NCBI GenBank assembly: GCA_025456105.1
Contig: JALOLG010000020.1
Location: 1-10,647, forward strand
Direction: 5' to 3'
DNA length: 10,647 nt
DNA from: Ilumatobacteraceae bacterium
GTDB lineage: Bacteria; Actinomycetota; Acidimicrobiia; Acidimicrobiales; Ilumatobacteraceae
The notes under the pieces are model-generated. The model did not search any database. It was given only the letters and a program-made list of their open reading frames with translations, and was not told where the DNA came from. Positions 1-7,176 of the stretch are shown here, one piece after another (the first letter of the stretch is position 1; the number at the start of each line of letters is the position of its first letter). Position numbers and translations under genes: made by a program.

Positions 1-1049
1 GAGTAGATGATGATGTCGCCCTCCTGGGCCGTGCCGGCGAGGATCTGCGGGAAGATCTCCCGCACGTAGTCGCCGCCGTCGAAGCGCACGGCGATGTCCC
101 AGCTGAGCTCGCCCTCACGGGTGCACACGTCGGACGCTCCGGCGCTGAGCACGATCTGGCCGCCCGCGTTCGCGAGCTGCACGACCGGCTCGTGGGCGCC
201 ACCCAGGTACGGGTAGATCGCGTCGGCACCCTCGGCGACCGCGTTCTCGTAGGCCGCGCTCGCGTTCTGGACGTTGTCGAAGTCGAACGGGAAGTCGCCC
301 GACGGCACGTACGTGAACTGCAGGTTCTCGTCGACCGCCTTCAAGCCGAGCTCGAACGCGAGGCGGTGCTGGATCTCGAAGCCGAGGTCGCAGCAGCCGA
401 TCATGGTGACCGCGTCACCGCCCGTGTCGCGCAGCAGGATGCCGGTGGCCACGCCGCCCGTGTAGGCGATGCCGGCCCCGTTGTCCTGGCTCTGCAGGTA
501 GAACTCGCTCTCCGGGAAGCCGGCGCCGCAGTTGCAGTACCAGAAGATGTCGCTGTACTGCTCGGCCAGGTCGGGCATCGGCTCGGCGATCTCGCTCGCT
601 CCGACGATGATGATGTCGACGGGCTGCTGGGCCAGGTTGGCCAGCTCGGTGGCGGCATCGGCCGACTGGATGTTGTCGACCACGATGACCTCGCCCCAGC
701 CGTTCGCCGCGGAGAACTCCTCGGCGGCATCGACGACGGCCTGGTAGTACGCCCCGTCGTCGCGCGGGCCGGCGGCGGCGATGCCGACGCGGACCTCACC
801 GTCGCCGTTGGCGTCGAGGTCGACCGGTTCGCCCCCGCCGGCGTCGGTGGTCATCGGCTCGGTGGTCATCGGCTCGGTGCCGGCCGGTGCCTCCGTGGCC
901 GCAGGTGCCTCGGTGCTCGCCGATCCCTCGTCCTCGTCGTCGTCGCCGCAGGCCGCGGCGACGAGCGAGAAGGCCACCGTGGCCACCAGGGCCCGGCGTG
1001 CCCAGGACCGCCGCGGGACCGTGCCCGCTGTGGTGTTCGTTCGCTGCAT
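1..1049 (-). CDS. BMP/PnrA-like substrate-binding lipoprotein (partial, C-terminus beyond window)
   Basis: Probable extracytoplasmic ligand-binding component of an ABC importer. The visible 349 residues begin with an Arg-rich n-region (residues 12-19), a hydrophobic segment (20-33) and a lipobox LVAAAC with the lipidated Cys at 34. An acidic stretch and a Thr/Pro/Ala-rich linker follow (about 35-75), then the binding domain. Matches to the BMP family are the opening strand RVGIAAAGPRDDGAYYQ (87-103), a DIIIVG strand near 145-150, GIAYTGGVATGILL (193-206) and a GADAIYPYLGG segment near 275-284. The ATG at 1049 has GGGAGG 10 bases upstream. The gene has its own promoter region, holding a regulator operator and separated from the hyuAB operon by a hairpin. 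Five extra cysteines (172, 174, 219, 220, 309) are unusual. BMP members often bind nucleosides or purines, but the ligand here is unknown and another periplasmic-binding subfamily is possible. Permease and ATPase genes would lie beyond base 1. Confidence 0.8.
   Translation of the reverse strand, partial: MQRTNTTAGTVPRRSWARRALVATVAFSLVAAACGDDDEDEGSASTEAPAATEAPAGTEPMTTEPMTTDAGGGEPVDLDANGDGEVRVGIAAAGPRDDGAYYQAVVDAAEEFSAANGWGEVIVVDNIQSADAATELANLAQQPVDIIIVGASEIAEPMPDLAEQYSDIFWYCNCGAGFPESEFYLQSQDNGAGIAYTGGVATGILLRDTGGDAVTMIGCCDLGFEIQHRLAFELGLKAVDENLQFTYVPSGDFPFDFDNVQNASAAYENAVAEGADAIYPYLGGAHEPVVQLANAGGQIVLSAGASDVCTREGELSWDIAVRFDGGDYVREIFPQILAGTAQEGDIIIY
844..873. repeat. Two tandem copies of a 15-bp unit in the lipoprotein linker
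   Basis: The unit TCGGTGGTCATCGGC occurs twice back to back, and the next six bases nearly begin a third copy. On the coding (minus) strand it yields the repeated peptide TEPMT in the Thr/Pro-rich spacer between the lipidated Cys and the binding domain. The in-frame 15-bp period is consistent with slippage changing linker length without harming the fold. Confidence 0.75.
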
Positions 1050-1079
1050 TCCCGATTGTCCTCCCTCGTCGGTGGCCTG

Positions 1080-1092
1080 ATGGTCAGACCAT
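1080..1092. promoter_or_regulatory. Predicted GntR/FCD operator, copy 1 (lipoprotein promoter)
   Basis: Perfect 13-bp palindrome ATGGTCAGACCAT, 31 bases before the lipoprotein ATG. The same 13-mer occurs at 7133-7145 and 7961-7973. TGGTnnnACCA is the half-site pattern of the FadR subfamily (for example E. coli FadR at fadB), and a FadR-like regulator is encoded at 7177-7911. If the TACAGT at 1104-1099 (minus) is the -10, the operator lies at the transcription start, a position that favours repression. The link to this regulator is inferred. Confidence 0.7.
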
Positions 1093-1094
1093 GC

Positions 1095-1110
1095 GGCGAC
1101 TGTAGTCGCC
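1095..1110. promoter_or_regulatory. Inverted repeat next to operator 1, overlapping a possible -10
   Basis: GGCGACT-GT-AGTCGCC is a perfect inverted repeat with 7-bp arms and a 2-bp centre, two bases beyond the operator on the upstream side of the lipoprotein gene. On the minus strand it contains TACAGT (4 of 6 matches to TATAAT). It could be a binding site for a second regulator, or simply the promoter core. No convincing -35 was found at 17-18 bases. Confidence 0.4.
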
Positions 1111-1172
1111 TCGGATGAACGGCATGTTTCCACCGCGCTGCGACCCGTGGTCGTCGGGCCCTGCGAAGCGCT

Positions 1173-1217
1173 TTTCGTGATTGGGGGGTGTCCCATGGAC
1201 ACCCCCCAATCACGAAA
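1173..1217 (-). terminator. Hairpin terminator closing the hyuAB/Rieske operon
   Basis: Perfect inverted repeat with 21-bp arms (1173-1193 and 1197-1217) and a CAT loop. It starts three bases past the Rieske stop codon on the minus strand. A run of six G/C pairs makes the stem very stable. No U-tract follows on either strand, so it is the tractless type often seen in actinobacteria, or it may instead protect the mRNA 3' end. It separates the operon from the lipoprotein promoter. Confidence 0.7.
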
Positions 1218-1220
1218 GCG

Positions 1221-2387
1221 TCAGGCAGGGGGCCAGTGGCGGCGGTAGCGCTGCACCAGCCACCGGTTGAACTGGACGTGGCTCTCCTCCTGCCACGAGT
1301 ACCGGCCCCGGGGGGCGAAGCGCGAGCGCAGGCCGCGCTGCACCTTGGCGGTGGCGTCCTGGTCCTGCTCGACGAACACCTGCACGCCCACGTCGGAGAG
1401 CTTCAGCTTGTGCTCGAAGAGCGGGTCGTCGAGCGCCGACGGGTGGAACAGGTAGCCGATCTCGACGTCGATCGTCTCGGGTCCGGTGGGCCGCACGAGG
1501 AAGAAGAAGCACTGGTCGGCCGCGGTGCCGAAGCACAGCGTGGGCGGCACGAGCGCGAACGTCGAGCGGGTGCGCTCCTCCTCGGTGAGGTCGGGGAACA
1601 CCGGCATGATCGTGTGGTGGGTGGCGTTGAAGCCGCCGTCGATGTGCGTGTAGCCGGCCGTCCGGAAGATGACGTTGCTGTCGTCGTCCCACGGCTCGGG
1701 GAACGCGCTCATGCTGCTCGGGCAGAAGTCCTGCACGTACTGGTGCAACCGGTTGGCGTGGTAGCCGTCGTTGAAGTTCTCGAACATCACCTTCCAGTTC
1801 CACGGCATGTCGTGGAGCGTGAAGGTGCCCGGGCACACCGTGTCGGCGAGGTGGTAGTTGCCGAGGTACGGCTCGTAGCGGCGCAGCGTGGGGGCGAGCG
1901 GTGCCGCGTCGGGATCGAAGTTCACGAACACGAACCCCTGCCACAGCTCGACCTGCAGGCGCGGCAGGCCCCACGCGGACTTGTCGAACTCCTCCGTGCG
2001 CTCCATCGCCGGCGCGCCGAGCAGGCGACCGTCGAGGCCGTAGATCCAGTGGTGGTACGGGCACTTGAACGTGCCCGTGTTGCCCGCGCCGTCGCACACC
2101 TGCATCGCACGGTGCTGGCAGACGGCCGACATCGCGTTGATGCCGCCCTCCTTGTCGCGCACCACGATCACGGGCTCGTCGCACAAGGTGACGGTGAACC
2201 AGTCGCCCGGCTCGGGGATCCGGTCCGCCCGCCCCACGCACAGCCACTCGTGGGCGAACAGCGCCTCGCGCTCGAACGCGAGCACCTCCGGCGACGTGTA
2301 CAGCACGGGCGGGAGCGTCGCCGCCGTCGACACGTCGCCGACGGAGTCGTCGAGGCTCTGCAGCAGCGACGGTTCGAGCACGGTCAT
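1221..2387 (-). CDS. Rieske [2Fe-2S] ring-hydroxylating oxygenase, alpha subunit
   Basis: Terminal oxygenase component that would hydroxylate, dihydroxylate or N/O-demethylate a substrate with O2 and electrons from a partner reductase. The 388 residues have the normal layout. The N-terminal Rieske domain has cluster ligands C90-x-H92 and C109-x2-H112 (within CPYHHW). The catalytic domain has N204 and the mononuclear-iron motif D207-x2-H210-x4-H215; a late EQD motif at 340-342 probably supplies the third iron ligand, D342. The ATG at 2387 overlaps the hyuB stop (ATGA), with AGGAGG seven bases upstream. It is the last gene of the five-gene operon and is followed at once by a hairpin. No beta subunit, ferredoxin or reductase lies in the window, so its electron donor is elsewhere. 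Substrate class is not predictable: known alpha subunits of this size act on aromatics, N-heterocycles and quaternary amines. Confidence 0.92.
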   Translation of the reverse strand: MTVLEPSLLQSLDDSVGDVSTAATLPPVLYTSPEVLAFEREALFAHEWLCVGRADRIPEPGDWFTVTLCDEPVIVVRDKEGGINAMSAVCQHRAMQVCDGAGNTGTFKCPYHHWIYGLDGRLLGAPAMERTEEFDKSAWGLPRLQVELWQGFVFVNFDPDAAPLAPTLRRYEPYLGNYHLADTVCPGTFTLHDMPWNWKVMFENFNDGYHANRLHQYVQDFCPSSMSAFPEPWDDDSNVIFRTAGYTHIDGGFNATHHTIMPVFPDLTEEERTRSTFALVPPTLCFGTAADQCFFFLVRPTGPETIDVEIGYLFHPSALDDPLFEHKLKLSDVGVQVFVEQDQDATAKVQRGLRSRFAPRGRYSWQEESHVQFNRWLVQRYRRHWPPA

Positions 2388-3970
2388 GAGAGTCCCTCCT
2401 CGTTGATCGCACCGGCGGCGCCGTAGCCGCCGCCGCCGGGCAGGTCGAGCCGCACCACGTCGGCCGGCTGGAGCGTGATGCGGGCCTGGGTGGTGACGGG
2501 CTCGCCGTTCACGCTGAAGCGGCCCGCGGCACCCGGCTCCCCGCCGAACACGCCCTGGGGCGGCTCGGCCAGGCGGCTCGTGACGGCGTTGAGCTGCCAC
2601 GGTCGGGTGGTGTCGACGGCGAACTCGATCGTCTGGCCGAGACCCCCCGTCTGGCGCCCGGAACCGCCCGAGCCCGGTCGCAGCGCCTTGCGCGTGAACC
2701 GGATCGGTGCCGACGCCTCGACCACCTCGATCGGCACGGCGGCCACGCCCGTGGGGTACGAGCACGCGTCGAGCCCGGGCTTGGTGGCACGCGCACCCAC
2801 ACCGCCGGCGTAGGTGAACATCGCGGTGATGAACGGGCTGCCGTCGTCGTGGTTGCCGCTCACCTGCATCGTCCACACCGCACCCGAGCCCTCGGCCATC
2901 GCCTGATCGGGCTGCACCTGGGCGAGCGCCTTGAGCAGCGCGTTGGGCAGGAACATCCCCACCACGTGACGGGCCGTGCCCGGCTGCGGCGGCACCGCGT
3001 TCACGATCGATCCCTCCGGCGCCACCATCTCGATCGGGGCGAGGCTGCCGTGGTTGTTCGGGATGTCGGGGCTGAGCACCGAGCGCACCGTGAACGTCGT
3101 GTAGGCGTGCGTGTAGTTGCGCACCACGTTGATGCCCCACGGGCTCGCGGGCGACGAGCCCGTGTAGTCGACCGTGATCGTGCCGGCGTCGCTGTCGACG
3201 GTGAGCGCGCACACGATGTCGATGCGGCTGCCGTCGGCGAGGTCGAGCACGGCGCTCGACCGGTACGTGCCGGCGGGCAGCGACCTGATGACCGATCGGG
3301 TGGCCGCCTCGGAGCGGGTGATGATCTCGTCGGCGAGGTCCTCGATGTCGTCGAGGCCGTGGCGGTCGCAGAGGGCGAGCAGGCGCTGGGCACCGATCTC
3401 ACCGGACGCCATCTGGGCGTGCAGGTCGCCGGCCATGTGGTCGGGCTGGCGCACGTTGGAGAGGATGAAGCTCCACACGTCGTCGTTGCGCTCGCCCCGC
3501 TTCATCAGCTTGACGATCGGGATCCAGAGCCCCTCCTCGAACACGTCGCGGCCACCCGCGCCGATGCCGTAGCCACCGACGTCGGTGTGGTGGATCGTCG
3601 AGCCGAACAGCGCGATCAGCCGACCGGCGCGCCACACGGGCACGAGCACCGTCACGTCGAGCAGCTGGCCGGCCGTCTTGTACGGGTCGTTGGTGATGAG
3701 GACGTCGCCGGGCTCGAGGGTGTCGACCGGGTGCACCTCGAGGATGTTGGCCACCGCCATCGCGAGGCTGTTGATGTGGCCGGGTGTGCCGGTGACCGCC
3801 TGGGCCACCATGCGACCGCGGCGGTCGAACACCGCGTTGGCGAGGTCGCCCGCTTCACGGACGATCGGGCTGAAGGCCGAGCGCTGCAGCGCCCGGGCCT
3901 GCTCGTTGACCGTGGCGATCAGGCTCTGCCAGCAGATCTCCAGCTCGATCGGATCGAACTCGCGGCTCAT
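2384..3970 (-). CDS. hyuB: HyuB-family hydantoinase/oxoprolinase B subunit
   Basis: Partner of HyuA in an ATP-dependent enzyme of the N-methylhydantoinase / 5-oxoprolinase / acetone-acetophenone carboxylase superfamily. The 528 residues show the HyuB hallmarks: GDVLITNDPY (88-97), HHTDVGG (127-133), EGLWIPIVKL (146-155), a mid-protein ARATKPG, and the C-terminal LPGGGGYG loop. Length is normal for bacterial HyuB (roughly 520-600). The ATG at 3970 overlaps the hyuA stop as ATGA and has GGGAGGT five bases upstream, so the two subunits are probably made in equal amounts. An open frame continues upstream to about 6082, but that part is the out-of-frame shadow of hyuA, not an HyuA-HyuB fusion. The reaction could be cyclic amide/imide hydrolysis or ATP-driven carboxylation. 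The small extra subunits of acetone and acetophenone carboxylases are absent, which favours a hydrolase. The symbol names the family, not a proven hydantoin substrate. Confidence 0.92.
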   Translation of the reverse strand: MSREFDPIELEICWQSLIATVNEQARALQRSAFSPIVREAGDLANAVFDRRGRMVAQAVTGTPGHINSLAMAVANILEVHPVDTLEPGDVLITNDPYKTAGQLLDVTVLVPVWRAGRLIALFGSTIHHTDVGGYGIGAGGRDVFEEGLWIPIVKLMKRGERNDDVWSFILSNVRQPDHMAGDLHAQMASGEIGAQRLLALCDRHGLDDIEDLADEIITRSEAATRSVIRSLPAGTYRSSAVLDLADGSRIDIVCALTVDSDAGTITVDYTGSSPASPWGINVVRNYTHAYTTFTVRSVLSPDIPNNHGSLAPIEMVAPEGSIVNAVPPQPGTARHVVGMFLPNALLKALAQVQPDQAMAEGSGAVWTMQVSGNHDDGSPFITAMFTYAGGVGARATKPGLDACSYPTGVAAVPIEVVEASAPIRFTRKALRPGSGGSGRQTGGLGQTIEFAVDTTRPWQLNAVTSRLAEPPQGVFGGEPGAAGRFSVNGEPVTTQARITLQPADVVRLDLPGGGGYGAAGAINEEGLS

Positions 3971-6075
3971 GCCGCACCTCCCGTTGTCGAGGTCGTGTCG
4001 GGGGTGGCTCGTCGTGCGATCACCGAGCCGTCGTCGGCCACCTCGACCGTCCACCCGGGTCGCACCACGCACGTGGTCTCGCGCTCCTCGATCACCGCCG
4101 GTCCGTCGAAGCGGTCGCCCGCCACGAGATCGGCGCGGCGGTACACGGGCGTGTCGTGCACCGTGCCCGAACGGTCGAACACCACCGCGCGGTGCGCCAG
4201 CGGTGCAGCGCCACCGGCACCGCGCACCGGGTCGGGCGCGACGGGTGCCGCATCGGCGATCGCCGAGAGCCGCCAGGTGACGAGCTCGATGGGCACGTCG
4301 GGGATGGTGAGGCCGTAGATGCGGCGGTACTCCGCCTCGAACGCAGCCAGCACGTCGGCGTCGGACGCGGGCCACGAGTCGCCCTCGCCGATCCACACCG
4401 TCACCTCGTTGCCTTGCCCGGCGTACCGGGCGTCGATGCCGTAGCGGAACCGCACCGCCGACTCGGCGGCACCGGCCGCGGCGAGCACCCGCCGGCCCTC
4501 GGTGCGCAGGTCGTCGAGCAGCGCGTCGCGCTCGGCGACGTCGATCGAGTCGAGCCGTCGGGGCATCGAGCGCGCCAGGTCGATGCGCACCGGCGACACC
4601 AGGGTGCCGAAGGCCGACAGCACCGACGCGTTCACCGGGAACACGACCGTGCCGGAGTCGAGCAGCTCGGCCACACCGCACGCGTGCACCGGTCCGGCAC
4701 CGCCGAACGCGAGGAGGGGGACGCCGCGCAGGTCGACGCCCTGCTCCACGCCGTGCATCCGAGCGGCGGCCGCCATGTTCTGGTTGACGATCTCGTGGAT
4801 CCCGGCCGCCGTGCCCACGGCATCGAGCCCGAGCGCGTCGCCCACCGCGGCGCACGCCTGCCGGGCGGCGTCGGCGTCGAGCGGCATGTCGCCGCCCAGG
4901 AACGCCGCCGGGTCGAGGATGCCGAGCACCACGTCGGCGTCGGTGACCGCGGGCTCCGTGCCGCCGCGGCCGTAGCTGGCCGGGCCGGGTTCGGCGCCGG
5001 CCGACTCGGGGCCCACCTTCAGCAACCCGAACCGGTCGGTGCGGGCGAGCGACCCGCCACCCGCACCGATCTCGACCAGGTCGACCGACGGCACCGAGAC
5101 GGGGAAGCCCGACCCCTTCTTGAAGCGGTAGACGCGGGCCACCTCGAAGGTGTTCGTGAGCTCGGGCCGGCCGTGCTCGATGAGGCACGCCTTGGCGGTG
5201 GTGCCGCCCATGTCGAAGCACAGCAGGCGGTCGAGGCCGTGCCGCTCGGCGAACCACGTGCCGGCGAGCGCACCCGCGGCGGGCCCCGACTCGACGAGCC
5301 GGATGGGCACTCGGGCCGCGTCGTCGGCCGACACCACCCCGCCGTTCGACAGCATCATCAGCACCGAGCCCACGAAGCCCTCGCCCGACAGCCACTTCTG
5401 CAGCTCGTCGAGGTACGGGCCGATCACCGGCATCGTGCTCGCGTTGCACGCGGTGGTCACCATGCGCGGGTACTCGCGGATCTGCGGCGACACCTCGGCC
5501 GAGATGCACACCGGCACACCCAGCTCGCGGCGCAGGTGCTCGGCGACGGCGCGCTCGTTGGCGGCGTTCACGTAGGAGTTGAGGAAGCACACCCCCACCG
5601 CCTCCACCTTGGCGGCGCGCAGCTGCTCGGTGACCGCGGCGAGGCCGGCCGGATCGGGCGGCGCCACGACGGCACCCGTGGCGGCCGTGCGCTCGGCCAG
5701 CTCGAACGTGAGCTCGCGCGGGATCGGCGGCGGCGGGAACTCGATCTGGAGGTCGTACATGTCGTAGCGGTGCTCGTCGCGGATCAGCAGCGTGTCGCCG
5801 AACCCGTCGGTGGTCACCAGCCCGGCCCGCCCGGTCTTGCCCTCGATGAGCGCGTTCGTGATGAGGGTCGTGGCGTGCACGATCGGGGCGGTGATCTCGG
5901 CGGGGCGCACCCCGGCGCGCGCCAGGAGCTGCTCCACGCCGCGGCGCACGCCCTCGAGCGGGGCCGACGGCGTCGTGAGCGTCTTGTCGACCACCACCGT
6001 GCCGGTGGCCGCGTCGAGCAGGACGACGTCGGTGAACGTGCCGCCGATGTCGACGGCGAGGCGCCAGTCGCTCAC
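3967..6075 (-). CDS. hyuA: HyuA-family hydantoinase/oxoprolinase A subunit (ATP-binding)
   Basis: ATP-binding subunit of the HyuAB enzyme, expected to activate a cyclic amide carbonyl or enolate by phosphorylation. The 702 residues carry the N-terminal phosphate-binding motif DIGGTFTD (9-16), HATTLITNALIEG (67-79), ESGPAAG (262-268), the second actin-like phosphate loop FDMGGTTAK (287-295), EIGAGGGSLA (335-344) and GPASYGRGGTEPAVTDAD (364-381). Length is typical for the family (about 680-720). The start is GTG at 6075: it overlaps the cupin stop as GTGA, has GGGGGT five bases upstream, and puts the first motif at the usual position close to the N-terminus. Third gene of the operon, between the cupin and hyuB. 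5-Oxoprolinase, N-methylhydantoinase and caprolactamase A subunits all share these motifs, so substrate is not settled. Confidence 0.93.
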   Translation of the reverse strand: MSDWRLAVDIGGTFTDVVLLDAATGTVVVDKTLTTPSAPLEGVRRGVEQLLARAGVRPAEITAPIVHATTLITNALIEGKTGRAGLVTTDGFGDTLLIRDEHRYDMYDLQIEFPPPPIPRELTFELAERTAATGAVVAPPDPAGLAAVTEQLRAAKVEAVGVCFLNSYVNAANERAVAEHLRRELGVPVCISAEVSPQIREYPRMVTTACNASTMPVIGPYLDELQKWLSGEGFVGSVLMMLSNGGVVSADDAARVPIRLVESGPAAGALAGTWFAERHGLDRLLCFDMGGTTAKACLIEHGRPELTNTFEVARVYRFKKGSGFPVSVPSVDLVEIGAGGGSLARTDRFGLLKVGPESAGAEPGPASYGRGGTEPAVTDADVVLGILDPAAFLGGDMPLDADAARQACAAVGDALGLDAVGTAAGIHEIVNQNMAAAARMHGVEQGVDLRGVPLLAFGGAGPVHACGVAELLDSGTVVFPVNASVLSAFGTLVSPVRIDLARSMPRRLDSIDVAERDALLDDLRTEGRRVLAAAGAAESAVRFRYGIDARYAGQGNEVTVWIGEGDSWPASDADVLAAFEAEYRRIYGLTIPDVPIELVTWRLSAIADAAPVAPDPVRGAGGAAPLAHRAVVFDRSGTVHDTPVYRRADLVAGDRFDGPAVIEERETTCVVRPGWTVEVADDGSVIARRATPDTTSTTGGAA

Positions 6076-6551
6076 GCGTCACCCCCGCCGACCGCGTCGT
6101 CGAGCCGCGTGACCGCGGCGCCAGCAGTGGGCCCGGTGTCGGTGCGCGGCGGGCTGAACACGTCGAGGATCCAGCACTCGCCGTACTCCTCGTCGCCGAG
6201 GAACACCGAGTCGCCGTGCCACACCGACCGGGGGGCGAGGTACAGGTCGCCCGGGCCGAGCACGACCCGCCGCTCGTCGTCGGGCTCGCCGATGCGGAAG
6301 TCGAGACCGCCCCGCACGATGATGCCGAGCTGCTCGTGCTCGTCGTGCTTGTGCAGGTAGCTCCCGGTGGCTCCCCCGGCGATGCGCCAGAACCACAGCT
6401 GCAGGGACTCCCCGGTGATGATGCGCCGGCGGAAGCCCGGCCGGTCGGTCTCCTCGAACAGCGACTCCTCGAAGAAGTGGCAGTGCTGGTGCTCGAGGCT
6501 GCGCGCGATCGGGTTGGCCATCCCGACGCCGGCGCCCAGGTCGGCGCTCAC
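6072..6551 (-). CDS. Single-domain cupin protein
   Basis: Small beta-barrel protein, 159 residues, with a complete cupin metal site. Motif 1 is H67-x-H69-x3-E73 within HKHDEHEQLG, and motif 2 is GPGDLYLAP followed by H112. All four usual metal ligands are therefore present, so a metal-dependent dioxygenase, isomerase or sugar/acid-binding role is possible, but the family is too broad to name a reaction. The N-terminal 50 residues are His- and Glu-rich (EHQHCHFFEESLFEE). The GTG at 6551 is preferred over the internal ATG at 6521 because it overlaps the VOC stop as GTGA, like the next junction, and has AGGGGG six bases upstream. The GTGA overlap at its 3' end couples it to hyuA, so it probably acts on the same compound or its product. 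Confidence 0.85.
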   Translation of the reverse strand: MSADLGAGVGMANPIARSLEHQHCHFFEESLFEETDRPGFRRRIITGESLQLWFWRIAGGATGSYLHKHDEHEQLGIIVRGGLDFRIGEPDDERRVVLGPGDLYLAPRSVWHGDSVFLGDEEYGECWILDVFSPPRTDTGPTAGAAVTRLDDAVGGGDA

Positions 6552-7069
6552 GCCGCACCCCCTGCGGCGGGCTCGACGGCGTGCGTGGTCGACCAGCGGT
6601 CGGCACCGAAGCGCGCCGTGTCGGCGGCGAGGTCGAGCGGGCGGATGATCGCCTCGTGCTCCTCGGCGCCCCACTCGCTGGCGGGCACCAGCCACATCAC
6701 CTCGAACTCGAGGCCGTCGGGGTCCTTCGCGTAGATGCTCTTGTTCGCACCGTGGTCGGAGGCGCCGACGATCGCACCGGCGTCGCGGAGCCGGGCGCCG
6801 ATCGCGTCCAGGTCGGCGAGCGTGGGCACCTCCCACGCGAGGTGGTACATGCCCACCGTCGCCCGCCCCGCGGTGGAGTCGCCCGCCGCGGCGCCGATGG
6901 TGAAGAAGGCGATGTCGTGGTGGTTCACCGACGCCGGCGCCCGCATGAACACGAACGCGCCCTGCGGGTGCTCGATGACGGTCTCGAAGCCGAGGACCTC
7001 GGTGTAGAAGCGCTGCTGGCGACGGGCGTCGCGCACGTACAGCACGGCATGGTTCATCCCGGTGATCAC
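6548..7069 (-). CDS. VOC-superfamily protein, extradiol-dioxygenase/glyoxalase-like
   Basis: First gene of the operon; 173 residues. Two beta-alpha-beta-beta-beta modules: MNHAVLYVRDARRQQRFY (5-22) opens the first, and GMYHLAWEV (73-81) to DPDGLEFEVMW (116-126) forms the second. H7, H76 and E123 sit where the 2-His-1-carboxylate ligands of extradiol dioxygenases and related VOC enzymes are found, so it is probably metal-dependent and catalytic. A C-terminal tail of about 45 residues follows the fold. The GTG at 7069 is chosen because GGGAGG lies four bases upstream; the alternative ATG at 7057 would leave that site 16 bases away. Operator copy 2 lies 64 bases upstream. The presence of a Rieske oxygenase in the same operon would suit an extradiol ring-cleavage role, but no substrate can be named. 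Confidence 0.85.
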   Translation of the reverse strand: MITGMNHAVLYVRDARRQQRFYTEVLGFETVIEHPQGAFVFMRAPASVNHHDIAFFTIGAAAGDSTAGRATVGMYHLAWEVPTLADLDAIGARLRDAGAIVGASDHGANKSIYAKDPDGLEFEVMWLVPASEWGAEEHEAIIRPLDLAADTARFGADRWSTTHAVEPAAGGAA

Positions 7070-7073
7070 GGTG

Positions 7074-7079
7074 CCTCCC
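7074..7079 (-). promoter_or_regulatory. Ribosome binding site that decides the VOC start
   Basis: GGGAGG on the minus strand, four bases before the GTG at 7069 and 16 bases before the in-frame ATG at 7057. The spacing supports the GTG start, giving the N-terminus V(M)ITGMNHAV. Confidence 0.6.
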
Positions 7080-7132
7080 GGTGGATGCTCGACGCTGACG
7101 ATCCGACGCCAGACGATCGGGTTGACGGTCTG

Positions 7133-7145
7133 ATGGTCAGACCAT
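7133..7145. promoter_or_regulatory. Predicted GntR/FCD operator, copy 2 (hyuAB operon promoter)
   Basis: Exact copy of ATGGTCAGACCAT, 64 bases before the first gene of the operon and 32 bases after the regulator's stop codon. On the minus strand the operator includes TATGGT, a possible -10 element, which would place the regulator directly on the promoter. It is nested in a second inverted repeat at 7127-7143, GGTCTGA-TGG-TCAGACC, that adds an extra GGTC half-site on one side. Confidence 0.7.
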
Positions 7146-7176
7146 AGTCGGCGTCGGCGACGGCTGCCACCGAGGC

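Noticed and set aside
1221..3212. Extended 663-residue frame for the Rieske protein
   Set aside because: Residues before the ATG at 2387 are an out-of-frame shadow of hyuB. The Rieske protein from 2387 has full family length and a strong AGGAGG.
2384..6075. Acetone or acetophenone carboxylase assignment for HyuAB
   Set aside because: The A and B subunits share the superfamily motifs, but the additional small subunits of those carboxylases are missing and the context is oxygenase/VOC, so only the family is named.
2384..6082. A single 1232-residue open frame suggesting an HyuA-HyuB fusion
   Set aside because: The part above 3970 is the wrong frame of hyuA and reads as Arg/Ala-rich nonsense. 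The real HyuA lies in another frame with all motifs, and hyuB has its own ATG and ribosome binding site.
4156..6360. Long plus-strand open frames (also 192-1118, 1188-2426, 2849-4318, 8930-10567)
   Set aside because: They are antisense or frame-shifted shadows of well-supported genes in GC-rich DNA, rich in Arg, Ala, His and Val, with no recognisable domain.
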